Source: Elmis aenea
Taxonomy: Eukaryota > Arthropoda > Insecta > Coleoptera > Elmidae
Reading direction: 5' to 3'
Assembly (NCBI GenBank): GCA_947652605.1
Contig: OX393578.1
Location: 39,437,470 to 39,501,469, forward strand
Length of the DNA: 64,000 bases
In this document: one piece after another, positions 35,566 to 46,055 of the stretch
Numbering within the stretch: the first letter of the stretch is position 1
How the letters are laid out: each line of letters begins with the position of its first letter
Made by a program: the position numbers and the translations under genes
The notes under the pieces: generated by a model
Database searches by the model: none
The model's input: the letters and a program-made list of their open reading frames with translations, nothing else
What the model was told of the DNA's origin: nothing

Positions 35566-36225
35566 TTAAAGGTGACGACCGTTAATGTTGATGCAGCGAT
35601 TTAATCGATTTTTGAAGTTTCTGTCCTCTCTCCAGCATAGCAACCGATATGCGGGCTATTTCGTCACGAATATTGGTTTTTAAGGCTTCCAGGGTTGTGG
35701 GACGGTTGTTGTACACAAGAGATTTGAGGTAGCCCCACAGGAAATAATCGCAGGGGGCTAAATCTGGCGAGCGTGCCGGCCACGGAATGTCGCCTTTCAT
35801 GGATATCAGCCGCCCGGGAAGGTTTGCCTCAAAACATCTATTGAAATTCGCGATGTGTTAGCCGTGGCCTTATCCTACTGAAACCATACTTCGCCTACAT
35901 CCCTATTTTCAAGGGCTGAACGATCTGACAAACGAAGGGCAGCTGCATGTTTGCGGGCGGAGCGCCTAGGAGACCGCAAGATTGAACCTCGAACTGCCTC
36001 GATGTTTTGGGGTGTTCTAACGGTCCGTCTTTTTCCTGATCTTCTGCTGGACACACTTCCATCTCCCCTGAAGGTTTTTACCCACGATACCCGGGAAGAA
36101 CAGCACCTCAAGGGGGAATTTCGTAACACAAACGAAATGCACATTGCACCGCGACGATCGAGTGGCCTCGTGAAAAGTAAGCTTCTACGGCAAACGCGCG
36201 CTGCTGTTTTGTCCTAAGCTTTTTA
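35566..36225 (-). pseudogene. DUF4817/mariner-type transposase, internally deleted and frameshifted
   Basis: Role of the family: cut-and-paste transposase acting at TA sites. From the N-terminal side, the minus strand reads a helix-turn-helix region (KKLRTKQQRAFAVEAYFS, then SWVKTFRGDGSVS, then RTPQNIEAVRGSILRSPRRS and ARKHAAALRLSDRS), which is the DUF4817-type start. It then jumps directly to EVWFQ, a stop in place of the usual second Q, and D-K-A-T-A-N-T, which corresponds to the second catalytic Asp motif. After a frameshift comes PWPARSPDLAPCDYFLWGYL with the third catalytic Asp. The block between LSDRS and EVWFQ, holding the first catalytic Asp, is deleted. A late frameshift hides the usual RLNRCINING tail ending at 35566. 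At least three disruptions; non-functional. Confidence 0.88.
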
Positions 36226-36328
36226 AGACTGAGGAAGGTTGATGAACAAATTTCCCTAATACCGCTTTCCTTTAAGACCATCCCCGCCCCTCCACTGCCT
36301 CTCCTCGCTTTACCACGCCCCATTGAAA

Positions 36329-36465
36329 AATAGTATATTATATACCAAGGTAGAGAAGTCAACTATTATAGCCTGAGGGCTCAGATTAGATCACGAGGCG
36401 CGAAGCGCCGAGGGATCTAAGGGCCCGAAGGCTATAAGACTTCTCTACCGTGGTGTATATACTAT
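36329..36465. repeat. Hairpin element, AATAGTATA-type ends (copy H4)
   Basis: Begins AATAGTATATTATATACCAA and ends GGTGTATATACTATT. Arms GGTAGAGAAGTC and GACTTCTCTACC, then ATAGCC/GGCTAT and a GC-rich tip GAGGCGCGAAGCGCC. It sits inside the 35431-37046 element. Same end motif as H1 and H3, different stem sequence. Confidence 0.7.
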
Positions 36466-37048
36466 TTTTTTCACTACTAGTAAGACAAACCCATTTATGT
36501 TAGGTACGCACTTTCTAACCTAAAATATAAAAAGTTAAGTACCTATCTATTCTATAGAAATATTGAATCTGCGTGTTACTCATCTTGCTAAATCACTATT
36601 GTTATTAAAAAACATTGTTTTTAAGCGATGGTTTCATCTAAAATACTGACATTATTAAAACTTTTCTTTTTTACGTTGTGTCAATCGACGGTGTGGATAT
36701 TGACAACCGTCATTTATTTCGGCGCGAAAGTCGTGTTATTTAAATACACCAAAGTTTTTAAAATTAAATTAATTTATTTAAACAACGTTTTAAATGCTAA
36801 AATACCAATAAAGAGAATTTCTTTATCATACTAAATCGTCCTATAATTTTTTTTTCTTTAAAACTACAACAGCATTATCAAAAAATATAAATTTGTTCAT
36901 TATTCACCAGTGGTTAATAATGAAAAATGGTTTACCTGTAACCATGCATAGGTAGAGAAATTGAATTTCACGGCATTCTAATATACGTCATAATGCTACG
37001 CTATATTACTAGTAGTGAAAAAAGATAGTTTCCCTGTCCCACCCTGTA

Positions 37049-37940
37049 TTATCGATACGGTTGATTTTAGGATTACCGGGTATTTCGAAGATTACTGAAT
37101 TTATTATTCAATTAAATGCCACTTATAGCTGTTTTGTTTAGCGAAATAAAGCCTTGCAAGCATTGTTGTAATATTGCATTTAAATTTTAATTCCTTTTTA
37201 GTTAACTGTAGCATTAAACCACTTATTCTTGGTTATTATTCTTTCAACAGACGTTAACAAAAATTGCTTACGAGGAAAAAGCAATTTTTGTGTCGTAGAA
37301 GATTAGATTTTTTATAAGATTTATAAGAAATTGCTTGGGGTGTTCCAAAGTGAATGTTCTCAACATCCCAAGTGTCTAAACGGCATAAATCTTTAAAGAA
37401 AGGTAGACCTTACACAAAAAATATACGAAATCATTCTCTCGATTTGTGATCGCTATAAACAAGAAGAGTAAATGAAATAAAACGTACTTGAAAGATTTTA
37501 AGTTCTGAATGTTTTTCGTTTGAAAGGTAATCAAACGAATATAAACAGGATTTGCATATTCTATTTGAAAAGTAAAACAAACTTTTCATGCGAAAAGTAA
37601 GATCGTTTGAAACGCTTACTTTGGAAACACAACTGTAAAGTATGTTTGTTTTTATAAAACGAATAATAACTTGTTGTTCAGGTCTACAATACACGCGCGC
37701 GTGGAGTTTTTGATCGATTTTTTGTTATTGCTAGTAGTAATTTCCTTTTTCAGTTTACATTTTATTTATACACAGTTACAGTGTTTTGAAATGCGCTCTA
37801 ACGCACGGCTTTTTTGCAGTGTTGCATTACGGCGTAAATAACTTCAAAGAAAAATACCTGTGTCGTATATCGTAGTAAAAGCGTATAAAATTATTTGATT
37901 TTGTCTTCGCTAACAGGTGCGCGGTACAATCGTGCTGCGT
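37049..37940. other. No gene seen
   Basis: Unassigned AT-rich DNA. GTTTGAAAGGTAATCAAACG near 37518 is a small palindrome; no element boundaries were recognised. Confidence 0.4.
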
Positions 37941-38102
37941 TAAAGCCGCGTTTTCCTAGCAGCAGGTATTTTGCGCGGCGTAGAACGTGGTAATGCCTAG
38001 ACCAATCAACATAGAGACATTAATCTCTCTATGTTGATTGGTCGAGGCATTACTACGTTCTACGCCGCGCAAAATACCTGCTGCTAGGAAAACGCGGCTT
38101 TA
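37941..38102. repeat. Near-perfect GC-rich hairpin 1 of an adjacent pair
   Basis: TAAAGCCGCGTTTTCCTAGC at the left is mirrored by GCTAGGAAAACGCGGCTTTA at the right. Arms of about 77 bp differ at only two positions (the GTGGTAATGCCTAG/CTCGACC region) around a loop of a few bases near 38020. It is markedly GC-richer than its surroundings. No target duplication, coding or known family recognised. Confidence 0.85.
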
Positions 38103-38103
38103 T

Positions 38104-38241
38104 GGTGCCTATCCACGTGAGAGTAAACTACTCTCGATAGCAGCGTCGCCAAGGATACAGCCAATCGCGAGTTACTCTCAGGGGCTGTATCCTTGGCGAC
38201 GCTGCTATCGAGAGTAGTTTACTCTCACGTGGACGGGCACC
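38104..38241. repeat. Near-perfect GC-rich hairpin 2 of an adjacent pair
   Basis: Begins GGTGCCTATCCACGTGAGAG and ends CTCTCACGTGGACGGGCACC. Arms of about 59 bp with two differences, enclosing a loop with CGCGAGTTACTCTC. It starts a single base after hairpin 1, and its sequence is unrelated to it. Confidence 0.85.
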
Positions 38242-38271
38242 AGTAGGCTAGTAGAAACGGAATGACCTAAA

Positions 38272-38442
38272 CAGGGCTGACGAGAGGAGGGTGTGATGGG
38301 GTAAATTCCCCGGGCTCGAGATTCCCAGGGACGCGGACATAATCACACAATTTGTTTTTTTACGCGCTAATTAATTGTCCAAGAACGGTGCTACAAATTT
38401 TTCCCCTAAGCCCGACGACGTCTCTCGACGCCCCTGGCCCTG
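38272..38442. mobile_element. Short hAT-like element, CAGGGC ends
   Basis: Starts CAGGGCTGACGAGAG; the right end in reverse complement is CAGGGCCAGGGGCGTCGAGAG. GC-rich tracts (CCCCGGGCTCGAG) follow. The flanks do not match over 8 bp, so only the end similarity supports it. Confidence 0.45.
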
Positions 38443-38494
38443 AACATTTTTAACTTAAAAAGGATTTAATACGTTTTAATAAACTCTTATCAAA

Positions 38495-40157
38495 CAGGGT
38501 GACAATAACTAACATGTCTTGTTATGAGCCACTTTGTTTTTATATGACTTACATAATCGGATAAATTAGCAAAGTTGGGCAGAATTTCGTAATGCCATTT
38601 TGACATTTGATCTACACCTTAAATTTTTATAAATATTTAAAAAAAACAACTAAAAGCAGACGATTTTTTCAATGGTAAATAACCTATGTTAAAACCAAGA
38701 TGTGAATTGATTCCTGTAGATATTTTTATGGCAAATTAGATAAAAGATCTAAAATGTGGCACACTCGCTTTTGGAGATGGCTTTCTGATCATCAAGAAGC
38801 TATCTTTTTTCTTGTTTTAAAAATGTATGACTTTTTATTACTTATCTCAAAACTTGCAAAAAAAACCGAAATTATTCTACATGGCATTTAACCTACTATG
38901 TAACTTTTATAATCAGGGACTAAAAACGAAAAAAAATCCGTTCGTTTCCGTTCGGAACAAAAACGAAATATATCGTTTTCGTTCTTTTCGTTCTAACCTA
39001 AAAAATTCTTTTTTCGTTTTCGTGAACCGAAATAATAACGGTTGAAACCGGTTTTACAATATTTTTTTTGTCGTCAAAAAATCAATTTTTTTTCTAGTCA
39101 CCACAACCCTCTATAAATACGATAACAATATTTGCGTCTCAACTAAAATATAAACGATGACGATGGGGTTTGATGCTCGCGGACAGCATATTTTAGACTG
39201 GCGAACCATCGCCATATTAAATTTACCAAATCGTTAAACACATTACATTTAACCATTTTATTAAGTTTAACACCCGTAAGGTGCAAAAACACAACGTGAT
39301 TAGGTTAAATTAGACACACGATCTTTATCTAAAAATATGAAATTATAGCAAGTGCTATTTTAAATTTGTTTTAGCACTAAAAATCTATGCATTTGAATTA
39401 AATAAGATCCTGCTGCAATTATTTAAAAAGACAAAAGAATGGATTCAAGTGGATAATTTACTAAATGTTATAAATAAAAAAAATCTTAAAAAAAAACTTA
39501 TATTAACTTGAAATATACTTCAACTTTATAGTTTGTACATACCATACAATATACATTTTCACATTCCGTTAAATCTTACTAGCAACACATCTTCCAATAA
39601 ATCTTCTTTTACATTAGTCCTTTTCGAAGTAAGAATAAATTTTACTATTATTATGTCTAAACGCAAATAAAACATACACATTGATAATATATATCCAATC
39701 AAGTGTATATTCTATATTGATGATCTAAAAAACAAATTAGAAATAGAGAATATCTGTACCGCTAATTGTGTTACACGAAATTGCAAGTATAAACAATAAA
39801 GTTGTTAATACATATTCACGTAAATATATGGAGAAAAGTGAAGCTCACTAATTTCAAGTGAGATGTTTTACTGCCTCGTGGAGTCTCCTCAGCACACAAG
39901 GTAAATTCGCGTTTGTGTTTAAACAAATAAAATTGAAATAGCGACAAAACCGGTTAAAAGCGGTTAAAACCGGTTAAAACCGGTTTTGGAAAATATTTAT
40001 TTCGTTTTCGTTCTTGAACGAAAAATAATAATTTCGTTTTCGTTCTTAAAAAAAATTCGGTTAATTTCGTTTAACGTTTTCGTTTTCGTTCCGTTCTCAG
40101 TCCCTGCTTATAATAACAAAGTTACCCATATAACACATGTAGATTATCGTCACCCTG
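38495..40157. mobile_element. CAGGGTGACAATAA MITE, copy 2, split by a hAT element
   Basis: Left end CAGGGTGACAATAACTAACATGT is mirrored by ACATGTAGATTATCGTCACCCTG; TA follows on the right, and AA precedes on the left. Without the 38914-40106 insertion it would be about 460 bp. It shares internal sequence with 30093-30411. Non-coding. Confidence 0.75.
38914..40106. mobile_element. hAT element, CAGGGACTAAAAACG family (1.19 kb)
   Basis: Starts CAGGGACTAAAAACG; the right end in reverse complement is CAGGGACTGAGAACGGAACG. Flanks TTTATAAT and CTTATAAT agree at 7 of 8. Subterminal TTCGTTTTCGTT repeats occur at both ends, and AAACCGG/GGTTAAAACC units cluster at 39945-39985. No transposase was recognised in the AT-rich middle. 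Inserted into the 38495 MITE. Confidence 0.85.
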
Positions 40158-40253
40158 TAGATTATTCTTAGACTTAGAAGTACCAAATGTATATAATAGT
40201 TATTTATGTATCAAGGCCAAGAAGTGTAACTTTTTGGCCGAGGTGCATTTTAC

Positions 40254-40542
40254 ATTTTTTGTGCGATCGAATTAAAAACAATTTAAATTTTTATTAATTT
40301 TCAAAATTATAGGTTAGAAACTAAGTGACACTCTGTCACAGACAGACGACAGCGTATGTACTGCATTACCGGCCCTCTTCTTAGCAACGGCCGTAAAAGT
40401 TACTTTTTCGACCGTTGCTAAGGGTAACGGCCTGAAAAGTAACTTTTACGGCCGTTGCTAAGGATAGGGCCGGTAATGCAGTACTTTATGGTTGCTAACG
40501 CGTCCGTCAAACAGCTGTTTCTAGTACGATCGCACAAAAAAT
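40254..40542. mobile_element. Hairpin MITE, ATTTTTTGTGCGATCG ends
   Basis: A perfect 16-bp inverted repeat (ATTTTTTGTGCGATCG and its complement) bounds 289 bp. The centre is a GC-rich fold: CTGCATTACCGGCCCT against GGGCCGGTAATGCAG, with CCGTTGCTAAG repeated three times in alternating orientation. The same sequence starts again, inverted, at 63911. No clear target duplication; class unknown. Confidence 0.8.
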
Positions 40543-41239
40543 AAAATATACACGGCTAATGGTAAAAAATCATTATATGAAGAAATAAAAAAAGCTCGTC
40601 ATTATTATTTGATGTCACTGACAATGTTTAGTCGCAAACTCTTAGAACAGTAGATAACTATAATTACCCTTGGCGTTGTCACAATCAAACATTTTGATTA
40701 TGATGTGCTAATACAGGCACATTTTCGTAAAAGGTTTTTTTAGATGTAATTTACATAAAAAGTGGCTCCATAAAAAAGCATGCATCATACATTAAATGGT
40801 AACGGCGATTTATACCTCTAAGCAAGGTTTGTAATTTACTTTATATGGTATAAGTCTAACCGGAATGATTGCACAATATCTAGAATTACAAGTTGAACAA
40901 AAATTGGAAAACTTCCGTGGCACACTAGAATCGAGAGTTATTTAAAATTTTTCCTTTTTTCTTTAAAAATACCGACATCATTATCGTCTAAATAAATAAA
41001 AACAGTTGGGTTCGTAGGGTGGTTTACACTTTGGGTGACTTAAATTAGAGGTTGAACATGGGGATCTCGCTCATCATGGTCAGGTTAACTGGTGAAAAGT
41101 TGTGCGATTTGGTGCTGAATTCACCAGGTAAACATTTTTCCGTTATTTAAATGCTACAAACTTTCTCAAAGCAACTTTTCATTTTGTACACACTGATTTA
41201 ATTGGAATTTGTATCAGAAGTACTGGCAATTTTGTCGTT
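40543..41239. other. No gene seen
   Basis: Unassigned AT-rich DNA. Confidence 0.35.
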
Positions 41240-42233
41240 TTAGTTCCATTCTGGGCCCCAAGGCAAATATAAATTTAGGGCCCCTTTCAGAAGATTTTTA
41301 GAAAATATTTAAAAGTTGAAGTACCCAAATATATTGTGAATAAGGTAGAGTGAACTGGAAGAAGTCGGATTTAAAAAAAATTATAACACTCATAAAATAA
41401 TCAAACAAAAACCAATGATTTTATTGTACTTTGTTTAAATAAAAACATTATAAGGGTACTTTTGTAGACTTTTTCTGCAAATTTCTTATATAATATCTTT
41501 TAAATCAATATTTTCAATGTTTTTTGCTCAATACATAAAAATTGGAGATGGGATTACCATGGGTATTTCGCTTAATATTTAAGATAGAGCAACGGTTAAA
41601 TTACCAATAATGTGAGGTTTTCTGAGACGATCTCAAAACCGTTTTCAAAAATATTCTGTCATGTTCGGTTTTTGAGTTATTAAAAGAAACGTTTTTTTTT
41701 TGGTCCTATTATAATCTCCGTTATTGTTGTAAATATTTATGGAAATTATTTTTAGATTATTTGATTGCCCTAAAAAAATTATTTTACGCTCGCCGTTAAA
41801 AAATTATGACACAAACGTACCTTTTTTTTACATAGAAGCTATAGTTTGTCTCAAAAAACCGCAATTTAGGTAATTTTACCATTTCTCTATCTTGAATATT
41901 AAGTGAGATACCCATGCAATTTAATCGAATTTGGACCACCCTGTACTGCAAAGATAATTTTTAAACCGTATTAAAACAAAAAAAGTAGATTTACCAGTTG
42001 CATTACTAATTAGTAATGTTAAATAAAAATATAATTTCGACATTTAGAAAAGTTAAAGAAATATGCTATTAATTAAGAATTTAGAGAAATTATAAGAAGT
42101 TTTAATATATTTTTTAAATGCAAAATTTTATTGGTCGTCCGTATCAATGCCATTTTCGTTTTAGATTGGATCAACGATTCCGGCCGCCCTATATGACGGG
42201 CCTCTAGCGTCTGCCTAGGGAAAAAAACGGCCC
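41240..42233. mobile_element. Possible hAT element with a palindrome relic inside
   Basis: GGGCCCCAAGGCAAATA and AGGGCCCCTTTCAG near 41255-41290, together with CGGCCGCCC, GACGGGCCTC and CTAGGGAAAAAAACGGCCCT near 42180-42233, look like the two GC-rich ends of one hAT-type element. The outer left end is mutated and no duplication was found. The tentative interior holds the 41545-41943 palindrome relic. Confidence 0.3.
41545..41943. mobile_element. Truncated relative of the 11814 palindrome
   Basis: Starts within the arm (GAGATGGGATTACCATGGGT) and runs to a proper right end CGAATTTGGACCACCCTG followed by TA. The interior ATAGAGCAACGGTTAAATTACC matches the 11814 arm. The left terminus is missing and the arms are shortened. 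Confidence 0.7.
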
Positions 42234-43080
42234 TACATTGACTATCTCATAAGTACCTTATTTGACTGATTTATTATAATATAGTAGGGAGGTACTATGA
42301 ATTTTAAACACAAAATTTGCGCGTCTTGAAAAATAGCCGAAAAAATCCAAAAACTAACAAATTTCTATAAAATCCTTATTGAAAAAAAACTTAACTACAC
42401 TATTTAGGTCGTTTGTATTTATAAGGAAGAAGTGATGAAGCATATCTATTGAGAGTAATGAAAACTTTATGGATAAAAAATTTAATGTTAATTCACAAGT
42501 GAAATTTTGTGTCCTTTATACTGTGTATAATGTCTTTAATGTAGAGTAAATTAATGTTAATTTAGTTACAATAACAACACGCAAAACGAGATAACAGATT
42601 ACGAAGTTTTAATATAAAATAGAAAGCACACGAAAGGCACCCGCTGCAGGATAATTAAACAGAAAACTGAGAGAGCCTTTAAAAACTTGGAATGATATTC
42701 AAGGGCTTTAGGCTCCCTTGTATGACTCGCAAATCTGCTGCGGACAGGACCAAAACCAAATCTACGTTATAAAACCTCAGTAAATATAGATTTATGATGT
42801 AGAAAAAGACCTCCACTGTATCAAAAGGCAAAAGGAGAACGAGATAATGTCTTCGACATTCACTAACATGAGCGATGACGGAACCGAGATGTTTGTAATT
42901 TGGGAGCTTATATCAGTATATGACACCATTTGAGCGGTTTATGAAGTGTAGAAGCTCTCCTGTAGGTCAGCGCAAATGATTTTAGGGTCAAGAAGATGCC
43001 GTCAAAGTTCCACTTTTTATAACTTAAGAACGTCACTTAACTTTATGACGTGAAGTAGCTATCACTAATATATATATATA
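42234..43080. other. No gene seen; partly less AT-rich stretch
   Basis: 42620-43040 has a more balanced base composition than its surroundings but no long frame and no recognised repeat. A short TA microsatellite lies at 43067-43081 next to the 43083 element. Confidence 0.4.
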
Positions 43081-43082
43081 TA

Positions 43083-44772
43083 CAGGGTGTCCCCGTTATC
43101 ACCGCGAATATTTTAAGTGGTGATAGAGGACCTTTTTCTAAGAAAAAATTTCAAGTAAAATTTTTTCCTAAAATCAAATGCTAAGCTGATATCAACACTT
43201 ACTTGATTTTTTTACACTTCTGCATTTATAAGACTCTGTAGCCGAAAATATCAATTTTATCGTAAAATACCTCAAAGCTTTTTAATAGAACATGAAATTC
43301 TCTACAAAATTAGTTCTATTAAGTTTTTGTCTACAGGCAATGGTTTGAGAGTTATAAAGCAGTTTGTACAAAAAAATTAAAAAAATTTACAAAATTTAAT
43401 TGTTTCTTAGACTTTGCAACCGCTGTATCTTTAAAACGAAAGGTTGTACAAAAAAACCGACGGCCCATTCCGGATAGCAAATTTTATGGGCTACAACTTT
43501 AGTCAAGTGAAATTTTTTGAAAATCAAACCGATTTTCCGGAAAAGCTGAAAATAAGGAATAGAGTGCAAAAACAAAATTTCCTACTAATTTTGTATTTAA
43601 AAATGCTTTTAAAGAGAGTGCGATTAGGTGATTGAAAATGATGGAGGTCATTTTGAACACTTATTGAAGTAATTTTGTGATTACATGTTAATTTTATTGC
43701 GTCCAGATGGATTTGCATTGTTTTGCATTTTATCGTTTTTTTTTTCACCTTTTCACTATTATAGACATTTCTATGATACATTTAGTTTTATTGAACAATA
43801 TACTAACCGAAGTTGTAGTCCGTTAAATGCCTTATCCGCAATAGGCATCCGTTTTGCTCTACGACGTTTCGTTAAAAAGATGCGGCGTTTTTAAAAATTT
43901 ACATAACTTATTTATATGCAATTTTACAATTTTTTGTTAAATTTGTTCGTTAGCTCCTTAAAAAAAATGATAAGGGGTGGTTTTCTGAAGAATTTCAAAC
44001 TTCATAAAAAGCTTTGAAACTGATGAGATCCATAATTTTATGGTTGCCGATGCTATGGCATTTTTAAATACAAAATATCATAATACCGGGAGTTTTTGTT
44101 TTTCGAAAACGATAAAATGCAAAACAATGCAAATCCATCTGGACGCAATAAAATTAACATGTAACCACAAAATTACTTCAATAAGTGTTCAAAATGAACT
44201 CCATCATTCAATTATGTAATCGCACTCTCTTTAAAAGCATTTTTAAATACAAAACAATATTTGTAGGAAATTTTGTTTTTGCACTCTATTCCTTATTTTC
44301 AGCTTTTCCGGAAAATCGGTTAGATTTTCAAAAAATTTCACTTGACCAAAGTTGTAGCGAATAAAATTTGGTATCCGGAATGGACCGTCGGTTTTTTTGT
44401 ACAACCTTTCGTTTTAAAGATACAGCGGTTGCAAAGTCTAAGAAACAATTAAATTTTGTAAATTTTTTACATTTTTTTGTACAAACTGCTTTATAACTCT
44501 CAAACCATTGCCTGTAGACAAAAAATAAATAGAACTAATTTTGTAGAGAATTTCATGCTCTATTAAAAAGCTTTAAGGTATTTTACGATAAAATTAATAT
44601 TTTTGGCTACAGAGTACAGAGTCTTATAAATGCAGAAGTGTAAAAAAATCAAGTTAGTGTTGATATCAGCTTAGCATTTGATTTAAGGAAAAAATTTTAC
44701 TTGAAATTTTTTCTTAGAAAAAGGTCCTCTATCACCACTTAAAATATTCGCGGTGATAACGGGGACACCCTG
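43083..44772. mobile_element. Long foldback TA-flanked element (1.69 kb)
   Basis: Begins CAGGGTGTCCCCGTTATCAC and ends GTGATAACGGGGACACCCTG, with TA at both sides (43081-43082, 44773-44774). The arms are mirror copies for some 650 bp: AATTTTATTGCGTCCAGATG near 43690 pairs with CATCTGGACGCAATAAAATT near 44136. The unpaired middle is about 43745-44110. Non-coding; frames of 60-85 codons on both strands of each arm are the same sequence read twice. Confidence 0.92.
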
Positions 44773-44774
44773 TA

Positions 44775-45582
44775 TATATAAAATGTAATAAAAACGTAAT
44801 GAAACACTAATATTGTAACAAAGTTATTACTTATTACTACAGTTACTACAGTTAAATGTAATTTAACATGGGACATTCTTAAAACATTTCTAGCTTAAAT
44901 ATAAAAACTTTTTTTTTAAATAAAAAGCCCATTATTTAAACACATACTTTCGATTATTCATTTCGATTATAATCTGTCAATATTCACCCAGGTCAATTTA
45001 AAATAGCATAGCTCCAGGAAAAGAACCAAAACTATAGTTCAACAGACACTTCCAAGAATACTAAAGCGTTTCAGTGAAAAAAGTTTTAGATTGGAAACTT
45101 TTTAAGCATTTTCTTGTTAACTTTTGAAAAGTGATCTTGTAGACTGACGTTAGAAACAAGGGTGAACATTCCAATTCATTGTATATAAGAAAAAGAATCG
45201 TGCAGAATTCCATATGTCCCAACAGGATCAAAATACAATCTTTTGAGATATAAGGATGAAATTCTGGCCTGTTGTATTTTATTATGTTTTTATCCTTGTA
45301 CTAAGAGCGGAGAAAATTAACTGCAACTCTTAATTCGTTTCAGTACAAAATATAAATCTCTGAGAATACTGTGTTTTTGTCATTGAGAAAAACAGTGTCA
45401 AAGTTTACTGCGATAAAATCCTAACGCGTTTAAATATCAATCGTTGAATGTTGGACCAATTAGTTAAGTACATATTACCAAACGCCCGGATTCTACAAGT
45501 TTACTCTTTCGGAGTCTCTAGAACGTTATTCAAGTACATACTTTTTAGCAGCCATTATCATTAAAAACATAGATCATTAGTA
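44775..45582. other. No gene seen
   Basis: Unassigned AT-rich DNA. Confidence 0.4.
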
Positions 45583-45584
45583 TA

Positions 45585-45950
45585 CAGGGTGATTCAAATT
45601 TATCTCCCTTACCAATAGAGATAGTGGCAAAGTTGCAAAATTTTATGCTGATTAACAATTTTGAAACAGCTTACAAACACAGCTTTCATACAAATCGATA
45701 AAGTTTGAAAATTAGATTTTTCGTAATTTGGCTGCAATGTTTTTATTCATAATTTTTATTTTGTAAAATTTTACTAACAAGTTATTATTATCAATTTAAT
45801 GGCCCCATCAACTTTTTGTTCAGTCAATTCGATTCAGTCTTTGTTCAGGCTCATAAAATTCAATAAATTATTCAAGATTCTGATTTTTGGAGCTAATTTA
45901 TTCTTCTAATTTTAAAGAAGGGCGATTTGAATCTAACGAAGGAGTTGAAT
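45585..45950. mobile_element. Solitary left end, TACAGGGTGATTC type
   Basis: TA then CAGGGTGATTCAAATTTATC. No right end found before the hAT-like end and LINE that follow. Right limit approximate. Confidence 0.45.
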
Positions 45951-45959
45951 GCTGTAGAG

Positions 45960-46044
45960 CAGTGGTCTCTAACCTTTTGTGGTCTAGGATCACTTTTTAA
46001 GTCAAATTCGTACCCGACATCTACTTTTGAAAAATTATAAAATT
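45960..46044. mobile_element. hAT-like left end interrupted by a LINE
   Basis: CAGTGGTCTCTAACCTTTTG then TGGTCTAGGATCACTTTTTAA resembles Charlie-type hAT termini. The LINE at 46056 has been inserted shortly after; the sequence resumes at 46664 but no right end was recognised. Confidence 0.45.
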
Positions 46045-46055
46045 ATTGCCGCAAA

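Larger units (their letters stand above)
35431..37046. mobile_element. TA-flanked mariner/DUF4817-type element with dead transposase
   Basis: Begins CAGGGTGGGGCAGAGAAACT and ends AGTTTCCCTGTCCCACCCTG, flanked by TA (35429-35430, 37047-37048). The interior carries a broken minus-strand transposase (about 35566-36225) and a hairpin (36329-36465). Near both the hairpin and the right end the motif TTCACTACTAGTAA/TTACTAGTAGTGAA appears in inverted orientation (36469-36482 and 37004-37017). This is the only element in the window that links TACAGGGTG ends with a transposase type. The 37000-side half is non-coding. Confidence 0.88.

Noticed and set aside
35951..36217. Plus-strand 88-codon frame
   Set aside because: It is the antisense of the DUF4817-type transposase pseudogene.
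43444..43894. Several overlapping frames on both strands
   Set aside because: They lie in the arm of the 43083 foldback and reflect the inverted repeat rather than coding sequence.
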